64,000 nucleotides of DNA from CADEED01 sp036677145 (GTDB lineage Bacteria > Pseudomonadota > Gammaproteobacteria > Steroidobacterales > Steroidobacteraceae): positions 1 to 64,000 of the forward strand of contig JAKFFF010000011.1 of assembly GCA_036677145.1 (NCBI GenBank), read 5' to 3'. Position 1 is the stretch's first letter. The number at the start of each line of letters is the position of its first letter. Of the stretch, positions 1 to 7,987 are shown piece by piece. The translations under genes were made by a program, and so were the position numbers. The notes below the pieces were generated by a model. The model saw only the letters and a program-made list of their open reading frames with translations, had not been told where the DNA came from and ran no database searches.

Positions 1-113
1 TGGAACGCGCGCGCAATTCGCGTGGCCACAAGTTCGAAGGCAATCACCCGATCCTGAACCCCGCGCGCTCCGCCGAATACGCGCAGGTGCTGGTGTCGTT
101 CGCGCGCCGCTGA
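1..113 (+). CDS. 3' end of an unidentified gene (partial)
   Basis: An open frame enters from the left edge and stops with TGA at 111-113, giving 36 C-terminal residues that end in VLVSFARR. The tail is too short to assign a family. It contains a GHKF..NHP stretch that could be the end of a hydrolase-like enzyme, but this is a guess. A short 16-bp tandem repeat starts 17 bp downstream, and the next gene (ygfZ) converges on it from the other strand. Confidence 0.5.
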   Translation, partial: ERARNSRGHKFEGNHPILNPARSAEYAQVLVSFARR

Positions 114-130
114 GGCGCCTGCTCTTCGGG

Positions 131-184
131 CAATGGCCTATTCAGGCAATGACCTATTCAGGCAATGACCTATTCAGGCAATGA
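131..184. repeat. 16-bp tandem repeat overlapping the ygfZ stop
   Basis: Three head-to-tail copies of a 16-bp unit (CAATGACCTATTCAGG; the first copy has one G for A) lie at 131-146, 147-162 and 163-178. A partial fourth copy starts at 179. The ygfZ stop codon (170-172, minus strand) lies inside the third copy, so the last codons of ygfZ are made of repeat sequence. Confidence 0.9.
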
Positions 185-1027
185 ATAGGGCAGTGGCAAC
201 GGCCCACTGACGATCACGACGCCCGCCGGCGCTTCCGCGGTGGAATCCTCGGAAGAGCTCGCGAAATTTCCGACCGCGAGCAGTTCCTGGCCGCCGTGAT
301 CCAGAGTGACTGCTCGCACCACGCTGAGCGGTCGGCCGTCACTCGTGCGGGCGGTGTCGCCGGGCGCGAGCTGCGTCGGGCCGTCATTTCGCCAGCGCTG
401 CAGCCGCCGCTTCACGCGACCGCGATAGTGGGCGCGGGCCACGACTTCCTGCCCGGTATAACAACCCTTGTCGAACGCGATCGCGCCTAACAAGTCGAGA
501 TTCAGCATCTGCGCCACGAAGGTTTCGCTCGTGTTCGCGTAGACCTGCGGGATTCCCGCTTCGACATCGGCACGTTCCCAGCGCGCCGCGGATGCGGGCT
601 CGATTCTCCCGGCGTGTGTGGCCGGCACCAGTAACACGCGCCGACCGAACCAATCGAGCGCCACACCCGTCACGTCGGGCGTGTCGTCACTGGCAAACCC
701 GAGCGCCCGCAGATTTTCCGATTCGTCGACGATGCGAACCTTCGAGCGAAACACGAATTTGCCGAGACGTTGGGCGACGGTGGCGGCGAGTTCGCGCGGC
801 AGGACCGCGAACAATTCATCGGCCGCCGTGCGTGCGAGCACGAGCAGTGCAATTACGCGGCCCTGTGGATTGTGCAAACCGGCACGTGTCGATCCGCCAA
901 CTGGCAGCTTCTCCACATCGGCCGAAAGTTGCCCCTGCAGAAAGCGCGCGGCATCGGCGCCGCGGAACGCGAGGACGCCGAGTCCATGCGGCGGGGCCGA
1001 AAGATCGATGCCTCTGGACGTGCTCAT
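170..1027 (-). CDS. ygfZ: tRNA-modifying protein YgfZ (folate-binding, GcvT-like)
   Basis: This 285-residue protein belongs to the YgfZ/COG0354 family of folate-binding, GcvT-fold proteins. They help assemble or repair iron-sulfur enzymes such as MiaB (established for E. coli YgfZ). The diagnostic motif KGCYTGQE with its conserved cysteine is at residues 187-194, followed by the basic RGRVKRRL segment. Length is somewhat short of the usual 300-330. The gene is transcribed away from the succinate dehydrogenase locus, itself rich in Fe-S clusters, with about 60 bp between the two starts, so a divergent promoter must lie there. The C-terminus is unusual because it ends inside a 16-bp tandem repeat. 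Confidence 0.93.
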   Translation of the reverse strand: MSTSRGIDLSAPPHGLGVLAFRGADAARFLQGQLSADVEKLPVGGSTRAGLHNPQGRVIALLVLARTAADELFAVLPRELAATVAQRLGKFVFRSKVRIVDESENLRALGFASDDTPDVTGVALDWFGRRVLLVPATHAGRIEPASAARWERADVEAGIPQVYANTSETFVAQMLNLDLLGAIAFDKGCYTGQEVVARAHYRGRVKRRLQRWRNDGPTQLAPGDTARTSDGRPLSVVRAVTLDHGGQELLAVGNFASSSEDSTAEAPAGVVIVSGPLPLPYSLPE

Positions 1028-1088
1028 CTTTGTTTTTCAAAGGGTTTCAAGTAGGCGGATGCGATCGATTCTGGCAGAATTCGGGCCC

Positions 1089-1286
1089 GTGCCGAATGCC
1101 CATTCCGACGTATCTCCGCTTCCCGCCGCCGCTGCTGCCGCCGCTCCCGAGGGCGTGCCGCGGACAGGGCCTGCAGGCGAAAGCGCAGCCCCGCAGCCCA
1201 AGCGCTCCGAAGTCGGAGGCCCCGGCGGTCCGGAGCCCACCCGTTTCGGTGACTGGGAAAGAAATGGCCGCTGCATCGATTTCTAG
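1089..1286 (+). CDS. SDHAF4-like succinate dehydrogenase assembly factor (DUF1674)
   Basis: This small protein of 65 residues ends in GGPEPTRFGDWERNGRCIDF, the hallmark C-terminus of the DUF1674/SDHAF4 family. In eukaryotes and some bacteria these proteins bind flavinylated SdhA and protect it before complex assembly. The N-terminal half is low-complexity, rich in Ala and Pro. The start is uncertain: GTG at 1089 gives a compact protein, while an in-frame ATG at 1059 behind AGGCGG would add ten residues. It lies 12 bp upstream of sdhC and is therefore probably the first gene of the sdh operon. The motif and the context agree. Confidence 0.85.
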   Translation: MPNAHSDVSPLPAAAAAAAPEGVPRTGPAGESAAPQPKRSEVGGPGGPEPTRFGDWERNGRCIDF

Positions 1287-1298
1287 GAACTGGTCCTG

Positions 1299-1703
1299 AT
1301 GCCCAATCGCCCGCTGTCACCGCATCTCGGCGTGTACAAATTCATGTACACGATGTCGCTGTCGATCTTGCATCGCATCACCGGCGGCGTAGCGACGGTC
1401 GGGTTCCTGGCGTTTGTCTGGTGGTTGATGGCGCTGGCTTCGGGCCCGGCGGCCTATTCCAAGGCGATGCAATGTCTTTCGAGCCCGCTCGCCAAACTAC
1501 TGCTCGTCGGCTTCACTTTTTCATTCGTCTACCACTTCTGCAACGGCATCCGGCACCTGGTCTGGGATACCGGCCGCGGCCTCGAGCGAGCGCAGGCACG
1601 CCGCAGCGGAGCCGTGGTAGTCGTGGCCTCGTTGCTCCTGACCGTGCTGGTGTTGTGGTTCGCATGCCGCGCGCTGGGCTTCGCGGCTCCGGGGGTCGCA
1701 TGA
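1299..1703 (+). CDS. sdhC: succinate dehydrogenase cytochrome b556 subunit
   Basis: This 134-residue protein with three hydrophobic helices is the large membrane anchor of complex II. It binds heme b and ubiquinone together with SdhD. The family N-terminus RPLSPHLGVYK and the SILHRITG motif (about residues 22-29) are present. So is the H-x6-RHLVWD region (residues 79-90) that holds the conserved histidines used as heme ligand in this family. Its stop codon overlaps the sdhD start (ATGA at 1700-1703), so the two anchors are translationally coupled. Confidence 0.96.
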   Translation: MPNRPLSPHLGVYKFMYTMSLSILHRITGGVATVGFLAFVWWLMALASGPAAYSKAMQCLSSPLAKLLLVGFTFSFVYHFCNGIRHLVWDTGRGLERAQARRSGAVVVVASLLLTVLVLWFACRALGFAAPGVA

Positions 1704-2083
1704 GTCTGCGTACGCCGCTCGGAAAGGTTCTCGGTCGTGGTTCGGCCGGCGAGGGCGTTGGCCACTGGTGGGTGCAACGCGTGACCTCGGTTGCGCTGTT
1801 GCCATTGACGGCATGGTTTCTCATCAGCCTGCTCGGCCATTCATTGCAATCCTACGAGGAGATGCGCGGCTGGCTGGCGCAGCCGTGGGTGGCGGTGCTC
1901 ACTATACTGCTCGTCCTCACGCTGGCCTGGCATTCGAAGCTCGGAATACAGGTGGTCATCGAGGATTACGTGCATTCGAATGGCGCGAAGACTCTGCTGC
2001 TGCTGACGTCGACGTTCCTGCACGCAGCCGCGGCCGTTGCCGGCACGTTCGCCATTCTCGTGCTCGCGCTTTCCCCAGGATGA
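1700..2083 (+). CDS. sdhD: succinate dehydrogenase hydrophobic membrane anchor SdhD
   Basis: This 127-residue second membrane anchor of complex II has three hydrophobic segments and the family signature GVGHWWVQRVTSVALLPL near the N-terminus. The helix-2 segment TLAWHSKLGIQVVIEDYVH contains the histidine and the D-Y pair typical of SdhD (heme and quinone site). The ATG at 1700 overlaps the sdhC stop; an open frame continues upstream but reads through sdhC in another frame and is not coding. sdhA follows after 16 bp. Confidence 0.95.
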   Translation: MSLRTPLGKVLGRGSAGEGVGHWWVQRVTSVALLPLTAWFLISLLGHSLQSYEEMRGWLAQPWVAVLTILLVLTLAWHSKLGIQVVIEDYVHSNGAKTLLLLTSTFLHAAAAVAGTFAILVLALSPG

Positions 2084-2099
2084 TGGCAACCGAGACGGC

Positions 2100-3884
2100 A
2101 TGAAAGATTACGAATTCATCGATCACACCTACGACGTCGTCGTGGTCGGCGCCGGCGGCGCGGGTCTGCGAGCGACTCTCGGACTCGCCGAAGCAGGCCT
2201 ATCTACCGCCTGCATCACGAAGGTTTTTCCGACACGCAGCCACACGGTGGCTGCGCAGGGCGGCATTTCTGCCGCGCTCGGAAACATGGGCGAGGACGAC
2301 TGGCGTTTTCATTTCTACGACACCATCAAAGGCTCGGACTGGCTCGGCGACCAGGACGCGATCGAGTTCATGTGCAAGGAAGCGCCGGCCGCGGTGATCG
2401 AGCTCGAGCACTATGGCGTGCCGTTCTCGCGCACCAATGACGGCCGCATCTACCAGCGGCCGTTCGGCGGCATGACGACGAACTACGGCAAGGGCACTGC
2501 GCACCGCACTTGCGCCGCAGCCGATCGCACCGGTCATGCGATGCTGCATACGCTGTATCAGCAGTCGATCAAACACGACGCGGAATTCTTCATCGAATAC
2601 TTCGCGCTCGATCTCATCATGCAGGATGGCGCGTGCCGCGGCGTGATCGCGCTGGATCTGGCGACTGGCCGCTTGCATCGCTATCGCGCGCACACCGTCA
2701 TCCTCGCCACCGGCGGTTATGGCCGGGCGTACTTTTCCTGCACCTCCGCGCATACCTGCACGGGCGACGGCGGCGGCATGGCGCTGCGCGCGGGACTGCC
2801 GCTGCAGGACATGGAATTCGTGCAATTCCATCCCACCGGCATTTACGGATCGGGATGTCTCATCACCGAAGGCTCGCGCGGCGAGGGCGGCTACCTCACG
2901 AACTCCGAAGGCGAGCGCTTCATGGAGCGCTACGCGCCCAACGCGAAAGATCTCGCGTCGCGCGACGTCGTCTCGCGTTCGATGACCATCGAGATTCGCG
3001 AAGGCCGGGGAGTCGGCAAACACAAGGACCACATTCATCTGCATCTCGAGCACCTGGGGCCCGAGGTGATCCATGCCCGCCTGCCGGGCATCGCCGAGAC
3101 CGCGCGCATCTTCGCGGGCGTCGACGTGAACAAGGACCCGATCCCCGTGCTGCCCACCGTGCACTACAACATGGGTGGAATCCCCTGCAACGTGCACGGC
3201 GAAGTCGTCACCGTGAAGAACGGCAATCCGGATACCGTCGTCCCGGGGCTCATGGCCGTCGGCGAGGCGGCCTGTGTTTCCGTGCACGGCGCGAATCGCC
3301 TCGGTTCGAATTCGTTGCTCGATCTCGTGGTGTTTGGACGAGAGGCGGGGCGCCATGCCGCAACCGTGGTCAAGCCCGGACAATCGCACGCGCCATTCGC
3401 CGCGGACGCGGGCGATTCCGCGGTGGCGCGCCTCGATCGCCTGCGCAATTCCAAGGGCTCGCGCGCCACCGCCGAGATACGCCTTGAAATGCAGAAGACC
3501 ATGCAGCGCGATGCCGCGGTGTTTCGCACCGGGCAGACGATGCAGGAAGGCGTCGTGGATCTCGCGAAGACACACGCATCCTTCGCCGACGTGCGAGTGG
3601 CCGATCGCGGCCTCATCTGGAACACCGATCTCGTCGAGACGATGGAACTCGACAACCTGCTCGGGCAGGCGATGGCCACCATTGTCTCGGCGGAAAATCG
3701 CAAGGAGAGCCGCGGCGCGCACGCGCGCGAGGATTTCAAGGATCGCGACGACGTGAATTGGCAGAAACACACGTTGTGCTGGGTCGACGACGCCGGCAAG
3801 ACGCGCATCGACTACCGCCCCGTCCACATGAACACGCTCACGAAAGACGTCGAGCCCATTCCGCCGAAGGCGCGGACGTACTGA
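2100..3884 (+). CDS. sdhA: succinate dehydrogenase flavoprotein subunit
   Basis: This 594-residue catalytic subunit oxidises succinate to fumarate with covalently bound FAD. The dinucleotide-binding motif VVVGAGGAGLRA is near the N-terminus. SHTVAAQGGI carries the histidine that links FAD. GSRGEGGYLTN and the HPTGIYGSG segment belong to the dicarboxylate site. I chose the ATG at 2100 (MKDYEFIDH), which fits the family N-terminus; the frame extends further upstream into sdhD without homology. Length is normal. It sits between sdhD and sdhB in one operon. Confidence 0.97.
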   Translation: MKDYEFIDHTYDVVVVGAGGAGLRATLGLAEAGLSTACITKVFPTRSHTVAAQGGISAALGNMGEDDWRFHFYDTIKGSDWLGDQDAIEFMCKEAPAAVIELEHYGVPFSRTNDGRIYQRPFGGMTTNYGKGTAHRTCAAADRTGHAMLHTLYQQSIKHDAEFFIEYFALDLIMQDGACRGVIALDLATGRLHRYRAHTVILATGGYGRAYFSCTSAHTCTGDGGGMALRAGLPLQDMEFVQFHPTGIYGSGCLITEGSRGEGGYLTNSEGERFMERYAPNAKDLASRDVVSRSMTIEIREGRGVGKHKDHIHLHLEHLGPEVIHARLPGIAETARIFAGVDVNKDPIPVLPTVHYNMGGIPCNVHGEVVTVKNGNPDTVVPGLMAVGEAACVSVHGANRLGSNSLLDLVVFGREAGRHAATVVKPGQSHAPFAADAGDSAVARLDRLRNSKGSRATAEIRLEMQKTMQRDAAVFRTGQTMQEGVVDLAKTHASFADVRVADRGLIWNTDLVETMELDNLLGQAMATIVSAENRKESRGAHAREDFKDRDDVNWQKHTLCWVDDAGKTRIDYRPVHMNTLTKDVEPIPPKARTY

Positions 3885-3896
3885 GGCAGAAGTCAG

Positions 3897-4685
3897 ATGG
3901 CCGAATTCACGCTCCCAGCCAATTCGAAGATCGACAAGTCGGCGGGCAAGACGCACAAGGCGCCCGCGGGCGCGAAGAACGTCCGCAAGTTCGTGATCTA
4001 TCGTTTCGATCCGGATTCCGGATTGAACCCGCGCATGGACACTTATGAAGTGGACATGGATGCGTGCGGGCCGATGGTTCTGGACGCGCTGATCAAGATC
4101 AAGAATGAGATCGATTCCACCCTGACGTTCCGCCGTTCCTGCCGCGAAGGTATCTGCGGCAGTTGCGCAATGAACATCGGCGGCCTCAATACGCTCGCGT
4201 GCACGAAGGCCTGCAGCGAGGTCAAAGGCGATGTGAAGATCTATCCGCTGCCGCACATGCCGGTGGTGAAGGACCTGGTGCCGGATCTGACCAACTTCTA
4301 CGCGCAGTACGCCGCGGTGAAGCCCTGGTTGCAGACGCGCACGCCAGCGCCGCCGGATCGCGAGCGCCCGCAGTCGAAGGAAGATCAGGAAAAAATCGAT
4401 CGTCCCTCGGCCTGCATCCTGTGCGCGTGCTGTTCGACGTCCTGCCCGAGTTACTGGTGGAACAGCGATCGTTATCTCGGGCCCGCGGCGCTGCTTGCCG
4501 CATATCGCTGGATCATCGATTCGCGTGATGAAGCAACGGGTGAACGGCTCGACGAGCTCGAAGATCCGTTCCGGCTGTATCGCTGTCACACCATCATGAA
4601 TTGCACCGAGGCCTGCCCGAAAGACCTCAACCCGGCCAAGGCGATCGCCGAGATCAAGAAGATGATGATCGAACGACAGCATTAA
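3897..4685 (+). CDS. sdhB: succinate dehydrogenase iron-sulfur subunit
   Basis: This 262-residue electron-transfer subunit carries three Fe-S clusters. The [2Fe-2S] motif CREGICGSC with a preceding and a following cysteine is in the N-terminal plant-ferredoxin domain. The C-terminal domain has the CILCACCSTSCP and CHTIMNCTEACP motifs that bind the [4Fe-4S] and [3Fe-4S] clusters. About 25 extra residues precede the usual start and are rich in Lys and Ala. It is followed after a single base by sdhE, so the operon continues. Confidence 0.97.
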   Translation: MAEFTLPANSKIDKSAGKTHKAPAGAKNVRKFVIYRFDPDSGLNPRMDTYEVDMDACGPMVLDALIKIKNEIDSTLTFRRSCREGICGSCAMNIGGLNTLACTKACSEVKGDVKIYPLPHMPVVKDLVPDLTNFYAQYAAVKPWLQTRTPAPPDRERPQSKEDQEKIDRPSACILCACCSTSCPSYWWNSDRYLGPAALLAAYRWIIDSRDEATGERLDELEDPFRLYRCHTIMNCTEACPKDLNPAKAIAEIKKMMIERQH

Positions 4686-4686
4686 C

Positions 4687-4986
4687 GTGTCCGGGCTTTC
4701 TGAAGACTTAACGGACGGCGCCGCTTCGGCGACGACTTCCGAAGTGGCCCGTCAGCGCCTGAGCAAACTCGAGTGGCGTTGCCGCCGGGGAATGAAAGAA
4801 CTAGACCTGCTGCTGACACGTTATCTGCGGGAACGATTCGAAAACGCAGCAAGCGAAGAACAAGCTGCGTTCGTCCAGTTTCTCGAATTGCCGGACCCCG
4901 AAATCGCGGGTTATCTCGTCGCCGGTGACGTACCCCGCGATCCGCAGCACGCGGCACTCTGCCGCGCACTTCTGCAATCGGATTGA
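4687..4986 (+). CDS. sdhE: FAD assembly factor SdhE (SDHAF2 family)
   Basis: This 99-residue protein of the SdhE/DUF339 family promotes covalent attachment of FAD to SdhA. The invariant RRGMKELD motif is around residues 34-41 and the helical bundle ends in CRALLQSD. Translation starts at a GTG one base after the sdhB stop. About 18 N-terminal residues rich in Ser, Thr and Asp precede the conserved fold. With the SDHAF4-like gene upstream, the locus encodes two separate SdhA maturation factors. Confidence 0.93.
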   Translation: MSGLSEDLTDGAASATTSEVARQRLSKLEWRCRRGMKELDLLLTRYLRERFENAASEEQAAFVQFLELPDPEIAGYLVAGDVPRDPQHAALCRALLQSD

Positions 4987-5425
4987 AATCAGTCCATCGC
5001 CGCGCGCGGCGGTGCTTTGGTTCGGATGGTTGATCGGAGTCTGTTGCGCGATGCTGCTGGAGGTCGCGTTGCCATTGGGCGTCCGCATCGCCATTTGCGC
5101 GGTAGTCGTCCTGACCTGCGTCCCTCCGGGCCTGACGTGCATCCTGCTTTGGGGGCGCCGGGCGGTTCGGCGCCTCGATTGGACCGAGCCTGAGGGTTTC
5201 ACCGCCTTCCTTGGACCTTCGCTGACGGCAATACGCGCCGAATTGGCGGCCGGATCCTTCAGGCTCGGCAATGAGGTGCTGGTACTGCGCCTGGCGACCG
5301 CGATTGGCGTACGCTTCGTTCTTATAGATAGCGCGGCCCAGGATTCGGCGTCTTTCCGGCGCCTCTGCCGGCGACTCAAAACCTGCCCGCGCCGCTTGCC
5401 ACGGGGCCCTGGCCAGTCAAGCTGA
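4925..5425 (+). CDS. ygfX: YgfX-like membrane protein (CptA family)
   Basis: This open frame overlaps the end of sdhE and encodes two adjacent hydrophobic segments (AVLWFGWLIGVCCAMLLEVA and the next about 20 residues). A soluble part ending in FRRLCRRLKT follows. This matches YgfX/CptA, the usual partner gene of sdhE (CptB) in Gammaproteobacteria, proposed to affect cell division or flavinylation. The start is unclear. ATG 4925 overlaps sdhE by 62 bp, GTG 5012 would cut off the conserved I-x-PSPR start, and a rare ATT at 4982 would overlap the sdhE stop in the usual way. Assignment rests on topology and context more than on strong motifs. Confidence 0.68.
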   Translation: MTYPAIRSTRHSAAHFCNRIEISPSPRAAVLWFGWLIGVCCAMLLEVALPLGVRIAICAVVVLTCVPPGLTCILLWGRRAVRRLDWTEPEGFTAFLGPSLTAIRAELAAGSFRLGNEVLVLRLATAIGVRFVLIDSAAQDSASFRRLCRRLKTCPRRLPRGPGQSS

Positions 5426-5497
5426 TACCATCCGGCCACAAGGTATGACGTGCGTCACGAGGCATTGAAAATCATTCGATTAGACCCGCAGGCGAGG

Positions 5498-5525
5498 GAA
5501 ACTTTCGCAGGCGTTCAGGGTCTAT
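5498..5525 (+). promoter_or_regulatory. probable sigma-E promoter of rpoE
   Basis: GAAACTT at 5498-5504 and TCTAT at 5521-5525 are separated by exactly 16 bp. This closely matches the sigma-E consensus GGAACTT-N16-TCTGA and lies 28 bp upstream of the rpoE GTG start. Autoregulation of rpoE from a sigma-E promoter is established in E. coli; its use here is inferred from the match. Confidence 0.6.
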
Positions 5526-5553
5526 TCAGCCTTCACGGAGCCGGGGTGCTGCC

Positions 5554-6162
5554 GTGACGGTCGAAGAAAGTGATCTGGTTCTCGTCAAACGTGTGCAACG
5601 TGGTGACAAGACGGCGTTTGATCTGCTGGTCCGCAAGTACCAGCACAAGGTGGTGAAGCTGGTGTTGCGTTACGTGCGAAACCCGGCGGAGGCGGAAGAC
5701 ATTGCGCAGGAAGCCTTCATCAAGGCGTACCGGGCGCTACCTCAATTTCGCGGCGACAGTGCCTTTTATACGTGGATGTATCGCATCGCAATCAACACCG
5801 CCAAGAATCAACTCGCATCGCGCGACCGCAGCCCCATTGCCTACGACCTCGATCTGAATGACCCCGAGGAGTCGCACAGCGTGCAATCCAAGCTTCAGGA
5901 TCCCGATACGCCCGAGGGCATGGCCCTCACGGAAGAAATTCGCGGGATCGTGAACTCCGCGATCGAAGGATTGCCTGAGGAGCTGAAGACAGCAATTGTT
6001 CTTCGGGAACTCGACGGTTTGAGCTACGAGGAAATTGCGGCAGCGATGGAGTGTCCCGTGGGCACCGTGCGTTCACGAATTTTCAGAGCGCGAGAGGCAA
6101 TCGACAAACGCCTGCGCGAAGTTTTTGAAGGCGGCCTGGGCCGCACCGAGGAAATGGTATGA
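5554..6162 (+). CDS. rpoE: RNA polymerase sigma factor RpoE (sigma-E/AlgU)
   Basis: This 202-residue extracytoplasmic-function sigma factor directs the envelope-stress response. The sigma-2 region (residues about 25-90) has the AEDIAQEAFIKAYR and FYTWMYRIAIN core-binding and -10-recognition segments. The sigma-4 region (about 130-185) has the LPEELKTAIVLRELDGLSYE helix-turn-helix. The start is GTG. Its TGA overlaps the rseA ATG (ATGA at 6159). Order rpoE-rseA-rseB is the classical anti-sigma operon, and a sigma-E-like promoter precedes it. Confidence 0.97.
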   Translation: MTVEESDLVLVKRVQRGDKTAFDLLVRKYQHKVVKLVLRYVRNPAEAEDIAQEAFIKAYRALPQFRGDSAFYTWMYRIAINTAKNQLASRDRSPIAYDLDLNDPEESHSVQSKLQDPDTPEGMALTEEIRGIVNSAIEGLPEELKTAIVLRELDGLSYEEIAAAMECPVGTVRSRIFRAREAIDKRLREVFEGGLGRTEEMV

Positions 6163-6902
6163 CGGAAGAGCGCGACAGCCAGCTCTCTGCGATGTTCGAT
6201 GGCGAATTGCCGGCCGGCGAATGCGAATTACTTGCACGACGCCTGGCCAAGGATGAGGCGCAGCGTGCCCAGTGGTCCCGTTATTCGGTGATCGGTGCCG
6301 CATTACGCGCCGAGCGGGGTGTCGCCCTGCATGACCGTGTCGCCTGGCGTGTGCAAAATGCGTTGGCCCAAGAGCCGGTGTACGGCGAGGGCGGCTCGGC
6401 GGATTCCGCCGCACCTGCGCGTAGTCCGGTCGCTTCCCCTGCGGGCAGGTCTGCCCAATCCAGTGAACGATGGATGCGTTTCGCGCGTCCCTTCGCGGGC
6501 GCGAGCATCGCGGCTGGCGTCGCGGCTGTTTCGATACTCTGGCTGCGTAATCAGGAAGCCCCTGCTCCGCTGATGGCGAATTCGACCGCGCCTGTCGCGG
6601 CGAGCGAAATCACGCAAGGGGCGGGTACTCTGGTCGCGGTGGATACTTCCGCGGCGAGGACGCCAATATCCAACGGCGAGCCGGATCGTTACGTGACGCC
6701 GCAACCCAGCAACCAGACGAGCATCGCGCCGCCGGCGCGCCTGGCGAATTACGTCGTCGCCCACAGCGAATATTCCGGCCCGTTATCCCGACGGCTTGCG
6801 CTGCTCGGTCTCGTGGCAACGGACCCGACGGATGCTGGTGGCCTGCCCGAGAACGCCGATACAGATGCGACGATTGATATGGAGGCGAATGATGCGCGGT
6901 AA
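6159..6902 (+). CDS. rseA: anti-sigma-E factor RseA (MucA-like)
   Basis: This 247-residue inner-membrane anti-sigma factor holds RpoE inactive. The cytoplasmic N-terminal domain (residues 1-70) opens with DSQLSAMFDGELP, typical of RseA/MucA. One transmembrane segment lies at about 111-129, and a long periplasmic tail follows that should contact RseB. Regulated proteolysis of this tail by DegS and then RseP activates RpoE in E. coli. The linker around residues 75-105 is rich in Ser, Ala and Pro. It is translationally coupled to rpoE and overlaps rseB. Confidence 0.92.
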   Translation: MTEERDSQLSAMFDGELPAGECELLARRLAKDEAQRAQWSRYSVIGAALRAERGVALHDRVAWRVQNALAQEPVYGEGGSADSAAPARSPVASPAGRSAQSSERWMRFARPFAGASIAAGVAAVSILWLRNQEAPAPLMANSTAPVAASEITQGAGTLVAVDTSAARTPISNGEPDRYVTPQPSNQTSIAPPARLANYVVAHSEYSGPLSRRLALLGLVATDPTDAGGLPENADTDATIDMEANDAR

Positions 6903-7941
6903 CGCATCCCTTGCCGGCCGCACGCATGCTGCTCGCCGCAATGCGGCCCGGCTCGCTGCATTCTCGTTGTTGTTAGGTGTGGGCATCGCGGTCGGCGCCG
7001 AACCGAAAGAGTGGCTCGAGCGCATGAATCACGCGCTCACGACGCGCAACTATGTGGGTGTGTTCACGCACGTACACGGTGGCCGTGTCGAAACACTGCG
7101 CATCATCCACCGCGTGCGCGGCGGGGACATCTCCGAGCGCCTGCTATCGCTCGATGGCTCGGGCCGGGAGTTCATTCGCGAAGGCAACGAGCTCACCTGT
7201 TATTTCCCCGACAAGCGCACCGTGCTCGTCGAACGCCGCGCACCGGATGGTCCGCTGCTGGGCGCGCTGCCGGCATTCGACGAAGGCAACTCTTCGGTGG
7301 CATACGATATCCGCGGCGGAGAACGCGAGCGCCTGCTCGGCCGCATGACCCGCGTCGTCGCCCTGCATCCGCGCGACGAATACCGTTACGGTTACCGCCT
7401 GTGGATCGATGAACAGACTTCCATGCCGTTGAAGACGCAGTTGTGTGCGTCGACCGGTGAAGTCATCGAACAGATTGTTTTTTCCAACATCGATCTGCCC
7501 GAGCGCATTCCGAATTCCATGTTCAAGCCGCTCGTGGACGCATCCAGTTATCGCTGGCTGCGAGCCGACCGGCAACTCGCTAGCAATGCGGCGCCTCCGG
7601 CGCTGTGGGAAGCCATGAGATTGCCGCCGGGTTTCCGCATGGCGACGCGTTCCGCGCAGGCGCTGCCGGGCTCGAGTGAGCCGGTCGCCCACCTCGTGTT
7701 CACGGACGGCATCGCTTCCGTGTCTGTCTTCGTGGAACCGCGGAAGCCCGACACCAAGGCGGCTGAAGGTCCGGCGCGAGTCGGATCGTCCTCGGCATTC
7801 TCGACGGTCATCGACGACCACCAGGTCACCGCGGTGGGCGAGGTACCCCCGAACACGGTCAAGTTCATCGCCACCCAGGTGAAGGCCTCGAAGGCCGCCA
7901 CCGAGAGCTTGGGGATAGCGCCGGCTCCGCGCCGGAAGTGA
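6892..7941 (+). CDS. rseB: sigma-E regulatory protein RseB (MucB)
   Basis: This 349-residue periplasmic protein binds the RseA tail and shields it from cleavage. A basic N-terminus and hydrophobic segment ending AVGAEP form a signal peptide. The N-terminal lipid-sensing domain begins WLERMNHALTTRNYVGVFTH, and the C-terminal domain has PPGFRMATRS. GGAGG at 6881-6885 fits a start at ATG 6892; an adjacent in-frame ATG at 6889 is also possible. No rseC or degP/mucD homologue follows as it would in E. coli or Pseudomonas. The next gene is a small thioredoxin-fold protein. Confidence 0.93.
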   Translation: MRGNASLAGRTHAARRNAARLAAFSLLLGVGIAVGAEPKEWLERMNHALTTRNYVGVFTHVHGGRVETLRIIHRVRGGDISERLLSLDGSGREFIREGNELTCYFPDKRTVLVERRAPDGPLLGALPAFDEGNSSVAYDIRGGERERLLGRMTRVVALHPRDEYRYGYRLWIDEQTSMPLKTQLCASTGEVIEQIVFSNIDLPERIPNSMFKPLVDASSYRWLRADRQLASNAAPPALWEAMRLPPGFRMATRSAQALPGSSEPVAHLVFTDGIASVSVFVEPRKPDTKAAEGPARVGSSSAFSTVIDDHQVTAVGEVPPNTVKFIATQVKASKAATESLGIAPAPRRK

Positions 7942-7987
7942 TCCTGCCCTGAGCGAGGCGTCCGCACTTCCTCCGGGCCTCGTCGTC

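Noticed and set aside
2199..4682. Minus-strand open frame of 827 codons opposite sdhA/sdhB
   Set aside because: It is antisense to clearly coding sdhA and sdhB, has low-complexity His/Arg/Asp-rich translation and no family match; long shadow frames are expected at this GC content.
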